Part shown: piece after piece, positions 26,006 to 34,278 of the stretch
Layout of the letters: every line of letters begins with the position of its first letter
How positions within the stretch are numbered: the first letter of the stretch is position 1
NCBI GenBank assembly: GCA_017403155.1
Contig: JAFQOP010000012.1
Location: forward strand, 79,126-143,125
Direction: 5' to 3'
DNA: 64,000 nt
Source of the DNA: Clostridia bacterium
GTDB taxonomy: Bacteria; Bacillota; Clostridia; Oscillospirales; CAG-272
Made by a program: the position numbers and the translations under genes
Notes under the pieces: model-generated
What the model was told of the DNA's origin: nothing
The model's input: only the letters and a program-made list of their open reading frames with translations
The model's database searches: none

Positions 26006-27356
26006 ATATTGAGAGGACGGAGGAGATGAAAATTACAGCGAGGCCAAACGGTGCGGCATAGCGGATTATGAAGGAGAAGGAGCGAGCGCTCGGCGGTTTA
26101 CCGCTTATATGCATCTCATTGATGACCGTGCGCGGCTTTATAACGTAGCCGATGAATATACAGCTGATTATGGCGACGAGGGGCATAAGGAGATTGTTAA
26201 TGGCGAAGTCGAAGAAATCAAGAATGCCGAAGCCGAGTATGCGCACGCCCGACAGAACATTGTAGCCAAGGGCAGAGGGCAGAGCGAGCGCAGCAGAGAA
26301 AACGGTGACGAGCGAAAGCGCATGGATGCGGTGTATACCCGTCTTATCCACGACGGCAGAAACAACCGTCTCGAGCAGGGCAACTGCCGAGGTAAGGGCG
26401 GCAAAGAGGACCATAATGAAGAAAACAGCTCCCAGGATATTACCGAAGGCGGCGCTGCTGAAAACGGCAGGAAGAGTTGAAAACAGGAGGGATGCACCCT
26501 CCTCGAGGGCAGTGGGGTCACCTCCCGTTTTGGCATAGGTGGCACCGACAACCATCAATCCGCTGAGAAATGCGACAGCGATATCAAACCACACGATTGC
26601 CCGAGCTGAGGATTTTATTGAAATATCACGGCTCATATAGGAGCCGAAGGTTATCATCGTGCCCATGGCGACAGACATTGAATAGAATATCTGCCCTGTG
26701 GCATTAACGAAGGTAATTGGTGTGAGTCGTGTCAGGTCGGGTAGAAAATAGAATGACAGTGCTTCGGCGGCTGTATCCGATGAAGCGAGGATAAACACGG
26801 TAATAAATACTACGATAGCAAGAAGGAGCGGCATCATGAGTTTAGTTACACGCTCGATCCCTCCCTTTACCCCCAGAGCGACAAGCAGGGAGGATACGAG
26901 AAGAAATGCGAGAAGGAAAAGAATGCTCTCGGAGGCAGAGGAGGTAAATACATCAAAATAGTTTTTTGTCGCGGCTTCTGCCCCTCTGCCAATAATGTAA
27001 ATAGTTGTGTACTTTATCACCCAACCGCCGATAACGCAATAGTAGGGAAAAATCAACACGGGTGCAAGCGTAGCAAGATAACCGAGAAAGGAAAAGCGTC
27101 TATCAAGCATACCGTATGCCAGCGGTGCGCTGACTCCTGTTTTGCGCCCTATTGCTATCTCGGCGCACATAAGCGAGATACCGAAGGTCAGAGCGAGGAT
27201 GAGATAAACGAGGAGGAACATCCCACCTCCTCCACTGGCAACAAGATAAGGAAATCGCCAGATGTTCCCAAGCCCGACAGCTGCCCCCGCTCCCGCGAGG
27301 ATAAAGCCGACCTTGCCCGAAAAGCCTCCTCTGATACTCCCTTTTTTCTCCGACAT
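26001..27356 (-). CDS. Neurotransmitter:sodium symporter family (NSS/SNF) transporter
   Basis: The 451-residue protein starts with the NSS hallmark GGFSGKVGFILAGAGAAVG, then GNIWRFPYLVASGGGG in TM1-TM2, which carries the substrate and Na+ sites in LeuT-fold transporters. About 11 TM segments follow, the number of bacterial NSS members such as MhsT and TnaT. Substrate is an amino acid or related compound, not specified by sequence. The promoter overlaps face to face with that of proB, so transport and proline synthesis may be coordinated. Confidence 0.88.
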   Translation of the reverse strand: MSEKKGSIRGGFSGKVGFILAGAGAAVGLGNIWRFPYLVASGGGGMFLLVYLILALTFGISLMCAEIAIGRKTGVSAPLAYGMLDRRFSFLGYLATLAPVLIFPYYCVIGGWVIKYTTIYIIGRGAEAATKNYFDVFTSSASESILFLLAFLLVSSLLVALGVKGGIERVTKLMMPLLLAIVVFITVFILASSDTAAEALSFYFLPDLTRLTPITFVNATGQIFYSMSVAMGTMITFGSYMSRDISIKSSARAIVWFDIAVAFLSGLMVVGATYAKTGGDPTALEEGASLLFSTLPAVFSSAAFGNILGAVFFIMVLFAALTSAVALLETVVSAVVDKTGIHRIHALSLVTVFSAALALPSALGYNVLSGVRILGFGILDFFDFAINNLLMPLVAIISCIFIGYVIKPRTVINEMHISGKPPSARSFSFIIRYAAPFGLAVIFISSVLSIL

Positions 27357-27420
27357 ACACCCTTTCCCCTCTCGCTCTTTTCCTCTTAGTTTTCACCTCT
27401 GTGCGGTTTTGATACCCAAA

Positions 27421-27449
27421 AATATAAAAATGGGTTGTATTTGTCGCAA
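27421..27449 (-). promoter_or_regulatory. Promoter of the NSS transporter
   Basis: Minus-strand TTGCGA (27444-27449), 17 bp, TATATT (27421-27426). It overlaps the proB promoter over 27435-27449. Confidence 0.55.
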
Positions 27450-27463
27450 AAGTATGGTAAAAT
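27435..27463 (+). promoter_or_regulatory. Promoter of proBAC
   Basis: TTGTAT (27435-27440), 17 bp, TAAAAT (27458-27463), 28 bases before proB. There is no room for a riboswitch or T-box leader. Confidence 0.65.
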
Positions 27464-27491
27464 AGCCTATATTATTTTAGGAGCTTTAAAT

Positions 27492-28262
27492 ATGAGAATA
27501 GTTATAAAGGTTGGTACGTCCACACTGACACACGAAAACGGGCTCGTTAATCTGCGCAGAATCGAGTCGCTGTGCAAAATTATCAGCGACGTGAGAAACT
27601 CGGGAAACGAGGTTATTCTCGTGTCCTCGGGAGCGATTGGAATGGGTGTCGGCAAGCTGAAGCTGCCCGAGCGTCCCTCCGACATCGCAAGCAAGCAGGC
27701 GGCAGCAGCAGTTGGACAGTGCGAGCTTATGTATATATATGACAGAGAATTCACCTCCTACAATCATACGGTGGCACAGGTGCTGCTTACTGCGCCCGAC
27801 CTCGACTGCGACGACAGACACGCAAAGTTCAGCGCAACGATGACAAGGCTCATCGAGCTCGGTGCGATACCGATTATAAACGAGAACGACACCGTTGCAA
27901 CAGAGGAGATAGAGTTTGGCGACAATGACACACTCGCGGCGAGAGTCGCTGAGAGCGTTGGCGCAGATCTTCTGGTGCTTTTGTCCGATATTGACGGGCT
28001 TTACACTGCCGACCCGAGGCACGACCCCGAGGCAGCTCTCATACCCGAGGTATACGAGATAACTCCCGAAATCGAGGCTCTCTCGGGCGGTGCAGGCTCC
28101 TCTCGCGGAACGGGCGGAATGATTACAAAGATACGCGCCGCGAGGATTGCGACGGCGGCAGGATGCGATATGATTATAGCAAACGGCGCCTATCCCGAGC
28201 TGCTCTACAACGTTATTGACGGAGAGGCGGCAGGAACAAGATTTTATGCAAAAAGAGGCTGA
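27492..28262 (+). CDS. proB: Glutamate 5-kinase
   Basis: First step of proline synthesis: ATP-dependent phosphorylation of glutamate. The 256-residue protein is an amino-acid kinase with IVIKVGTSTLT at the N-terminus, VSSGAIGMGVG, NENDTVATEEIEFGDNDTLAARVA, and GTGGMITKIRAARIA. It lacks the C-terminal PUA domain of E. coli ProB, as many short ProBs do. The start is preceded by AGGAG. The stop is one base before proA. Confidence 0.95.
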   Translation: MRIVIKVGTSTLTHENGLVNLRRIESLCKIISDVRNSGNEVILVSSGAIGMGVGKLKLPERPSDIASKQAAAAVGQCELMYIYDREFTSYNHTVAQVLLTAPDLDCDDRHAKFSATMTRLIELGAIPIINENDTVATEEIEFGDNDTLAARVAESVGADLLVLLSDIDGLYTADPRHDPEAALIPEVYEITPEIEALSGGAGSSRGTGGMITKIRAARIATAAGCDMIIANGAYPELLYNVIDGEAAGTRFYAKRG

Positions 28263-28263
28263 T

Positions 28264-29514
28264 ATGACGTCAACTAAGGAAATACTTATCCGCGCTAAGA
28301 AAACCGTTTCGGCACTGCGCGGTGTCAGTGATGAAAAAATTAACGAGGCACTCCTTGCGATGGCGGATGCGCTTATCACGGAGGCGGACGAGATACTCGC
28401 CGCAAACGACGAGGACGTCAGACGCGCCGAGGGGCATATTGCTCCCGTTATGATAGACAGACTTCGTCTGACAAGAGACAGAATTGAAGGGATGGCAAAG
28501 GGCATACGCGAAATATGTGCGCTCCCCTCCCCTCTCGGCAAGGTACAAAAGCGCACAGAAAGACCCAACGGTCTTATAATAGAGCGCGTGAGCGCACCGA
28601 TGGGTGTTATTGCGATTATATACGAATCCCGTCCCAACGTGACCTCCGATGCAGCAGCGCTCGCGCTCAAGAGCGGAAGCGTTTCGGTTCTGCGCGGAGG
28701 TAAGGAGGCATATGCATCAGCAAAGGCCATCACCGATGCTATGAGGCGAGGACTCGAGTCGGTAGGCTTGCCTGCCGATGCAGTTCAGCTGGTGTCCGAC
28801 ACAACCCGAGAGAGTGCGAATGAGCTTATGCGCGCAAAGGGCTACGTCGATCTGCTCATTCCGAGAGGTGGTGCGGGACTCATCCGCGCGTGCGTCGAAA
28901 ACGCGACCGTGCCCTGCCTCCAGACGGGAACGGGCATCTGCCATATATACGTTGACAAAAGCGCGGATACAGATATGGCACTTGACATCATAGAGAATGC
29001 CAAGACCTCCCGCCCCTCTGTATGCAATGCGGCGGAGGTTTGCCTTGTGCACAGAGATATTGCGAGGGAGCTGCTCCCGAGGCTTAAGGAAAGGCTCGTT
29101 GACAAGCGTGCCGAAAACCCCGTTGAGCTGATAACGGACAAGGAGGCATTTGCTATTATTGGCGGAACTCCTGCCGGAGAGGATGCCTTCGATACTGAAT
29201 ATCTTGACTATAAGCTGGCTATCGGCATAGTTGGCTCGGTCGAGGAGGCAGTGGAGCACATCAACACGCACTCAACCATGCACTCGGAGAGCATTATCAC
29301 GCGCGACGCAGAGGCGGAGGCATACTTCACCTCCTCTGTTGACTCGTCAAGTGTGTACGTAAATGCGTCCACGCGCTTTACCGACGGAGGAGAGTTTGGT
29401 CTCGGGTGCGAGATGGGTATCTCCACCCAGAAGCTGCACGCGCGCGGTCCTGTGGGCATTGAGGAGCTCACAACCTACAAATATATAATTCACGGAAACG
29501 GACAGGTAAGATAA
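28264..29514 (+). CDS. proA: Glutamate-5-semialdehyde dehydrogenase (gamma-glutamyl phosphate reductase)
   Basis: Second step of proline synthesis, NADPH-dependent reduction of gamma-glutamyl phosphate. The 416-residue aldehyde-dehydrogenase-fold protein shows IYESRPNVTSDAAAL, IPRGGAGLI, the catalytic Cys in RPSVCNAAE, and the C-terminal GEFGLGCEMGISTQKLHARGP. It starts one base after proB, and its stop overlaps the proC start (TAATG). Standard length. Confidence 0.96.
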   Translation: MTSTKEILIRAKKTVSALRGVSDEKINEALLAMADALITEADEILAANDEDVRRAEGHIAPVMIDRLRLTRDRIEGMAKGIREICALPSPLGKVQKRTERPNGLIIERVSAPMGVIAIIYESRPNVTSDAAALALKSGSVSVLRGGKEAYASAKAITDAMRRGLESVGLPADAVQLVSDTTRESANELMRAKGYVDLLIPRGGAGLIRACVENATVPCLQTGTGICHIYVDKSADTDMALDIIENAKTSRPSVCNAAEVCLVHRDIARELLPRLKERLVDKRAENPVELITDKEAFAIIGGTPAGEDAFDTEYLDYKLAIGIVGSVEEAVEHINTHSTMHSESIITRDAEAEAYFTSSVDSSSVYVNASTRFTDGGEFGLGCEMGISTQKLHARGPVGIEELTTYKYIIHGNGQVR

Positions 29515-30308
29515 TGGCAACAATCAAGGTAGGATTTATCGGATGCGGCAATATGGGCGGTGCTCTTGCAAGGGCGGCGGCAAAGTGCGCTGATGCATCC
29601 GTTCTGTTATACGACAAGGATGAGAGCAAGGCGAGCTCTCTGGCAAAAGAGATATCTGCCACCGTAAAGGACAGCAAGGAGCTGGCAGGTGTGTGCGACC
29701 TTCTCTTTCTCGGTGTTAAGCCTAATATAATACCTCTTGCGGCAGAGGAAATAAAGGCAAGCCTCTCGCCGAATACGACCGTCGTTAGTATGGCGGCAGG
29801 AGTGAGGCTCTCCGACCTTTCCACGATGCTCGGCACGAACAACATAATAAGAATTATGCCCAATACACCCGCGGCAGTCGGAATGGGCATGATACTCTAT
29901 TCCGTCCTGGACGGAGTAAGTAACTCTGCCAAGGATGCATTCGTAGCGTCAATGGCTAACGCAGGGGTGCTTTACGAGCTTGAGGAAGAAAAAATCGACG
30001 CAGGAACAGCGGTGTCGGGCTGCGGCCCCGCCTTTGTATATATGTTTATCGACGCAATGATTGCAGGCGGTGTTGCGGCAGGGCTGACAAACGAGGAAGC
30101 ACGCACGCTCGCAGCGGTTACCGCCAAGGGCGCCGCTGAAATGGTGCTGCGTGACCCGAGAGAGCCCGACGAGCTCCGTGCGGCAGTATGCTCTCCCGGA
30201 GGCAGCACGATTGAGGGCGTTAAGGTCCTTTGGGACAGAGATCTGGGAGACGCAGTCAAGGCTGCTGTCGATGCATCGTACAAGAGAACAAAGGAGCTTG
30301 GAAAATAA
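29514..30308 (+). CDS. proC: Pyrroline-5-carboxylate reductase
   Basis: Last step of proline synthesis. The 264-residue protein has the NADPH loop GFIGCGNMGGALA, the VSMAAGVRLS region, RIMPNTPAAVGMGM, and the signature SGCGPAFVYMFIDAM with EGVKVLW near the C-terminus. Standard length. Third gene of proBAC. No terminator hairpin is obvious before the rpmB promoter 35 bases downstream. Confidence 0.96.
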   Translation: MATIKVGFIGCGNMGGALARAAAKCADASVLLYDKDESKASSLAKEISATVKDSKELAGVCDLLFLGVKPNIIPLAAEEIKASLSPNTTVVSMAAGVRLSDLSTMLGTNNIIRIMPNTPAAVGMGMILYSVLDGVSNSAKDAFVASMANAGVLYELEEEKIDAGTAVSGCGPAFVYMFIDAMIAGGVAAGLTNEEARTLAAVTAKGAAEMVLRDPREPDELRAAVCSPGGSTIEGVKVLWDRDLGDAVKAAVDASYKRTKELGK

Positions 30309-30342
30309 TTTCTCAAAATGCGAAAAAACTTGAAAAAAGGTC

Positions 30343-30371
30343 TTGCATTTTCGAAAAATATATGTTATAAT
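30343..30371 (+). promoter_or_regulatory. Promoter of rpmB
   Basis: TTGCAT (30343-30348), 17 bp, TATAAT (30366-30371), with a TG extension before the -10. Confidence 0.82.
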
Positions 30372-30448
30372 GCTTCTTGTTGATTTATGATAATAAATAA
30401 ATTCATTATAAAATTCCGTTGAAAGACGAGATTTTTGGAGGTGTTAAA

Positions 30449-30634
30449 ATGGCTAAATGTAGCGTTTGCGGCAAGGGTGTTGCTTTCGGACACAACGTGT
30501 CTCACTCTAACCGTAAGACAAACAGAACCTGGAAGCCCAACATCCGCAAGGTAAAGGCAGTAGTTAACGGCACTAATCAGTCGGTTTACGTTTGCTCCCG
30601 TTGCCTTCGTTCCGGAAAGATTGAGCGCGCATAA
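30449..30634 (+). CDS. rpmB: 50S ribosomal protein L28, zinc-binding form
   Basis: The 61-residue protein starts MAKCSVCGKGVAFGHNVSHS and has a second pair of cysteines in VYVCSRCLRSGK, the four-Cys zinc-ribbon form of L28. Non-zinc paralogues elsewhere usually take over under zinc starvation. GGAGGTG precedes the ATG by six bases. Single-gene unit with its own promoter and terminator. Confidence 0.96.
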   Translation: MAKCSVCGKGVAFGHNVSHSNRKTNRTWKPNIRKVKAVVNGTNQSVYVCSRCLRSGKIERA

Positions 30635-30643
30635 TTTATGCAG

Positions 30644-30674
30644 AAAAAGCTCCGCGACAAGCGGAGCTTTTTTC
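30644..30674 (+). terminator. Terminator after rpmB
   Basis: A 12-bp stem AAAAAGCTCCGC / GCGGAGCTTTTT with a 5-nt loop. The next gene's ribosome site begins immediately after, so read-through could feed it. Confidence 0.88.
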
Positions 30675-30691
30675 TTGGGAAAGGAAGAATT

Positions 30692-31408
30692 ATGGCTATC
30701 GCTATAGTAGATACAAGAGTCAGCGACGAATGCGAGCGACGGCTGCGAGGCTACGGCTATGAGGTGCTGAGGGCTCCCGCCTTTTCTCGCCTAAGCGCCC
30801 CTCTCGCCTCACACCCCGATATGCTGATGTTTTATCACGGTGGAAAAATAATCACAAGCGCAGACTACAACGCGGAGGCAGAGGCGCTGTTCTCGGATAT
30901 CAGATACCTGTGCCCGAGGGTGAGTGTCTGCTTTGTCGACGAGGTGCAGGGCGAGAGCTATCCGCGCGATGCGATATTCAATGCGCTGGTGATAGGAAAC
31001 AGACTATTTGCGCGGTGCGAAAGCGTTTGTCGCGCTGTGACCGAATATGCAAGAGAATGCGGACTTGAAGTAATAAACGTCAATCAGGGCTACCCTGCCT
31101 GCTGCGCTCTGCCGCTGGGCTCGGATTCGGCAATAACCGCTGACAAGGGTTTATATCGCGCTTTTATCTCACACGGGGTGGATGCAACACTTATTGAAAA
31201 CGGAGATATTCTCCTGCCTCCGTATGAATACGGCTTTATCGGAGGGGCGGCAGGAGTACACCGCGGTAGGGTGTTCTTCCTCGGCGACGTCAGGACGCAC
31301 AGATGTGCCGACGTAATTCTCGGCGCCATAGAGCGCGCGGGGCTTGTGGCGGTGTCACTCGGAGACGGTCCGCTCTCTGACCTCGGGCGAATTATTTTTG
31401 TCGAATAG
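30692..31408 (+). CDS. DUF6873-like protein (possible GME fold)
   Basis: The 238-residue protein starts MAIAIVDTRVSDE with AAAGGAAG eight bases upstream. It has repeating beta-beta-alpha segments: NVNQGYPACCALPLGSDS, ADKGLYRAF, LPPYEYGFIGGA, VFFLGDVRTHRCADVI, typical of uncharacterised proteins assigned to a guanidino-modifying-enzyme (GME) fold. The Asp/His pair FLGD..THR and the Cys in PACCALP could be catalytic by analogy only. Function unknown. Its 3' end overlaps the convergent YtvI-like gene by 54 bp. Confidence 0.5.
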   Translation: MAIAIVDTRVSDECERRLRGYGYEVLRAPAFSRLSAPLASHPDMLMFYHGGKIITSADYNAEAEALFSDIRYLCPRVSVCFVDEVQGESYPRDAIFNALVIGNRLFARCESVCRAVTEYARECGLEVINVNQGYPACCALPLGSDSAITADKGLYRAFISHGVDATLIENGDILLPPYEYGFIGGAAGVHRGRVFFLGDVRTHRCADVILGAIERAGLVAVSLGDGPLSDLGRIIFVE

Positions 31409-32425
31409 GATGCTTATTACAGCTCCGAGCATGGGAGCGAGAAAAAGCCCGAGAACGCCGAGCACGGAATAGCCGACAAAGAGCAAAACAAGGCTGAGAA
31501 GGGGATGTATGCCGAGGCTCTTCCCTATTATCTTCGGCTCTACTATCTGCCTTATAATCTGATAAACGACAAACAGAACTGCAAGACCTATTCCGTAGGC
31601 GCGGCTGCCGAATATTAGCTCATATATACTCCACGGCACAAGCATGGTACCAACACCGATAACGGGCAGAAGGTCTAAAAATGCGGCAACAAAGGCAAGC
31701 AGGAGAGCATTCTCCACCCCCAGTATAACGAAGCCGACAAGCATAATGCCGAAGGTTATCAGCAAAAGATACAGATAGGAGCGAAGGTATCCGAGAATGA
31801 GTGACACGCTGCCGCGCTTAACTTTCGAAAGGAATGAGCAGGCACGGCGAGGCAGGACGGCTCTCACGGTTGAATTTATCCTCTCGATATCGATGGCAAA
31901 ATAGACAGTTGCCACAACGGTGACGAGAATAAAAAACAGCACCGACGGCACGCCTCTTAGAATAGAGGTTAGCAGGTCAACTATCCATCCGAGCAGCGAG
32001 GAAAGAGCGCCCTTGACACTCTCTCCGAGATAGTCGCGAAGCTCCTCTGCCCCCTCGACGTCCCCTATGAGCGCGCCAATCGGGTCGGCAAGGCTCGATA
32101 TTATGGCGGCAAACCTATCCCCCTCGAGAAAGGCGGAAAGAGCCTGCCATGCCTCACTGAGCAAAAGGATTATAAAGAGCACGGCGAGCGCGAGCCCCCC
32201 AAGGACTGCAAGGCAGGAGAGCACCGCCCTCACGACACGCGCGGAGAGGCGAAGGCGAGCCGAAATCCTTGCGGCAGCAGGTCGCGTTATCATAGCTACC
32301 GACCATGCAATTACAAAGGGCAAAAGCGGCAGAGCAAGATAGCGAAAAAGCACAAAAAGCAGAAGCAGGGCACCTGCGGCGGTGACGGTGAGGTGGGCAA
32401 AATATACGATTTTTTCCTTGTTCAT
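31355..32425 (-). CDS. AI-2E family membrane protein, YtvI-like (sporulation)
   Basis: The 356-residue protein has about eight TM segments and the AI-2E/PurR-type permease core, with FDLLPVIGVG-type loop (AFLDLLPVIGVGTM), the QIIRQIVEPKIIGKSLGIHPL motif and a final hydrophobic pair. In spore formers this length and N-terminal layout matches YtvI, made in the mother cell; other family members transport autoinducer-2 or act as antiporters. AGAGG precedes the ATG. The last 18 codons lie antisense to the end of the DUF6873-like gene. Confidence 0.75.
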   Translation of the reverse strand: MNKEKIVYFAHLTVTAAGALLLLFVLFRYLALPLLPFVIAWSVAMITRPAAARISARLRLSARVVRAVLSCLAVLGGLALAVLFIILLLSEAWQALSAFLEGDRFAAIISSLADPIGALIGDVEGAEELRDYLGESVKGALSSLLGWIVDLLTSILRGVPSVLFFILVTVVATVYFAIDIERINSTVRAVLPRRACSFLSKVKRGSVSLILGYLRSYLYLLLITFGIMLVGFVILGVENALLLAFVAAFLDLLPVIGVGTMLVPWSIYELIFGSRAYGIGLAVLFVVYQIIRQIVEPKIIGKSLGIHPLLSLVLLFVGYSVLGVLGLFLAPMLGAVISILFDKNNSPEVRERTVSE

Positions 32426-32435
32426 AAAAAACCTC

Positions 32436-32464
32436 TTTACAAAACGAACGGTTTAATATAGAAT
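32436..32464 (+). promoter_or_regulatory. Promoter of the cyclophilin gene
   Basis: TTTACA (32436-32441), 17 bp, TAGAAT (32459-32464). Confidence 0.65.
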
Positions 32465-32510
32465 AATTGTAGACTGAAATACAGAAAAATAGACCAAAAG
32501 GAGAAATATT

Positions 32511-32981
32511 ATGGTTGTTATCGAAATGGAAAACGGTGGCAAGATAGAGCTTGAGCTCTATGCCGATGCTGCTCCCGCAACCGTCAAAAACTTTGAGAAG
32601 CTTGTCAGCGAGGGCTTTTATGACGGTCTTATCTTCCACAGAGTTATTCGCGGCTTTATGATTCAGGGCGGAGACCCCATCGGCAACGGAATGGGCGGAG
32701 CGGAAAACAAGATCCGCGGTGAATTCAGTGCCAACGGTCATCCCAACCCCATCAAGCACGTGCGCGGAGTTATCTCTATGGCGAGGGCATACGACCCCAA
32801 CTCAGCATCCAGCCAGTTCTTCATCATGCATGCTGATGCGCCCCACCTCGACGGACAGTATGCCGCGTTTGGCAGAGTCGTATCGGGTATGGAGACGGTT
32901 GATGAGATTGCAGAAATTCCCACCGACTACTCCGACAGACCCAAAATCGCTATGAGAATCAAGAGGGCTTATATCAAATAA
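32511..32981 (+). CDS. Cyclophilin-type peptidyl-prolyl cis-trans isomerase
   Basis: Protein-folding catalyst. The 156-residue protein holds the catalytic FHRVIRGFMIQGGD (Arg and Phe/Met/Gln of the active site), SMARAYDPNSASSQFFI and LDGQYAAFGRVVSG. No signal peptide, so cytoplasmic (PpiB type). GGAG lies seven bases upstream of ATG. Single-gene unit. Confidence 0.94.
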   Translation: MVVIEMENGGKIELELYADAAPATVKNFEKLVSEGFYDGLIFHRVIRGFMIQGGDPIGNGMGGAENKIRGEFSANGHPNPIKHVRGVISMARAYDPNSASSQFFIMHADAPHLDGQYAAFGRVVSGMETVDEIAEIPTDYSDRPKIAMRIKRAYIK

Positions 32982-32987
32982 AAGAAG

Positions 32988-33016
32988 ATGCCCGACCGCA
33001 CGGTCGGGCATTTTCT
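32988..33016. terminator. Terminator after the cyclophilin gene
   Basis: GC-rich stem ATGCCCGACC / GGTCGGGCAT with a tight apex and a T run, between convergent genes. Confidence 0.88.
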
Positions 33017-33026
33017 TTATGATTTA

Positions 33027-33320
33027 TCACTGAGCGTCGGATATTTCCTTCACCCTTTTGAGCGTTGCCTCCTTCTCCTCGACCTCATGCTTCAGCTTTG
33101 CCAGCGCGCTTGTGAAGTCCTTGGAGGCAAAGGAGGGGGCGGTGGTGTATGCGGTGTAGACCTTCTCCATCGTTTCTATGTAGCTCTTTACTTCCAGTCT
33201 GAAGGAGGTGGCACCAAACCAGAATCTGCCATCCTTGAGGGCACTGGCGAGGCGCTTTACTCGCATCATTCTTTCGTAATATTCCCTGTATATAACCTTA
33301 TACTCTGATAAAGTAACCAT
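33027..33320 (-). CDS. Small helical protein, unrecognised
   Basis: The 97-residue protein is predicted all-helical, with heptad-like leucine and alanine spacing in its second half (SALAKLKHEVEEKEATLKRV), suggesting a coiled coil. No TM segment or motif. AAGGAGT precedes the ATG. It starts two bases after the stop of the VTT membrane protein, so the pair is one operon. Function unknown. Confidence 0.65.
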   Translation of the reverse strand: MVTLSEYKVIYREYYERMMRVKRLASALKDGRFWFGATSFRLEVKSYIETMEKVYTAYTTAPSFASKDFTSALAKLKHEVEEKEATLKRVKEISDAQ

Positions 33321-33322
33321 TT

Positions 33323-34069
33323 TTACTCCTTGTTTTCTTCGTTCTTACGGCGGCGGAATATGCGGGATATAACGCGCGAGAAGAAATCGTTGACGCGTTC
33401 GATATTTTTGTAGCACCAGATAAAGAGGGGAATAAGCACGAGGGCGCCTACCGCTATAAGGACGGCAAAGGGCCAGCCCTGCAGAGCTATGGTGGTGGAA
33501 ATAAGAGTGGCACCTATGGAGGTGGTGCGCGTTACGAGCTGCATCAGGGTGAATGTCAGGGGCTTTTGCGGTATTATGCCCGCGACCGAGCAAAGAAGGT
33601 CATCGGGAAACAGAGGGAGAAAGAACATAAAGAACAGAAGCAGATTCTCCCTGCCCTTCAGCTTTTTCAGCCAATAGTCGACCTTGTCCTCGCCTCCTGC
33701 GAGCCAGACGACGAAGGGTCTGCCTATCCATCTGCCGAGAAGATACGCAACAACAGCACCGAGCATCATTCCAACGTAGGAATAAAGGAAGGACTCCCAG
33801 AATCCAAAGCAAAGATAGCCGGCAACAATGGTGACCGCACCGGGAATGGGCACGAAGGTGACCTGGAGGAAGGAGATAATTATAAATACGATGGGTGCCC
33901 ACACACCCGTGGAATCCACGTATTCGCGAATTGCCTCGCTCGTGAGGTCTGTAAGCCCGAGGTGGCGAAGAAGAAGGTATGCACCGACAACAATAGCGCC
34001 TATAACGAGCGCACTTATCAAAAGCTTCTTCAAAAACTTGAACAGCTCACACCGCCCGTTTTCGGTCAT
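33323..34069 (-). CDS. TVP38/TMEM64 (VTT-domain) membrane protein
   Basis: The 248-residue protein has a TM segment near residues 12-32, then the VTT core: a re-entrant FVPIPGAVTIVAGYLCFG, GMMLGAVVAYLLGRWIGR, and PLFPDDLLCSVAGI, followed by two TM segments and a basic tail. VTT/DedA proteins include lipid scramblases and transporters of undecaprenyl phosphate; the role here is inferred only at family level. Start chosen at ATG 34069, seven bases after GGAGG, rather than the GTG two codons earlier. Confidence 0.86.
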   Translation of the reverse strand: MTENGRCELFKFLKKLLISALVIGAIVVGAYLLLRHLGLTDLTSEAIREYVDSTGVWAPIVFIIISFLQVTFVPIPGAVTIVAGYLCFGFWESFLYSYVGMMLGAVVAYLLGRWIGRPFVVWLAGGEDKVDYWLKKLKGRENLLLFFMFFLPLFPDDLLCSVAGIIPQKPLTFTLMQLVTRTTSIGATLISTTIALQGWPFAVLIAVGALVLIPLFIWCYKNIERVNDFFSRVISRIFRRRKNEENKE

Positions 34070-34220
34070 AGCCACACCTCCCTTTTTTATTTCGCTATTA
34101 TTTTATCAAAAGGCGGGGGATTTGTCAACAGAAAGTTCTTTAATCAAAGAGGTTGTGTTTTTTGTTTTTTGGATATTCAAAAAATATTCCGCGACTATAA
34201 AACATTTTTTGGAAAACCGA

Positions 34221-34249
34221 TTGACTTTTACCCCTGATTTGAATAGAAT
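34221..34249 (+). promoter_or_regulatory. Promoter of the YitT-family gene
   Basis: TTGACT (34221-34226), 17 bp, TAGAAT (34244-34249). Confidence 0.78.
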
Positions 34250-34278
34250 AAAGGCAACAAGGCATGAAGGTGACTATT

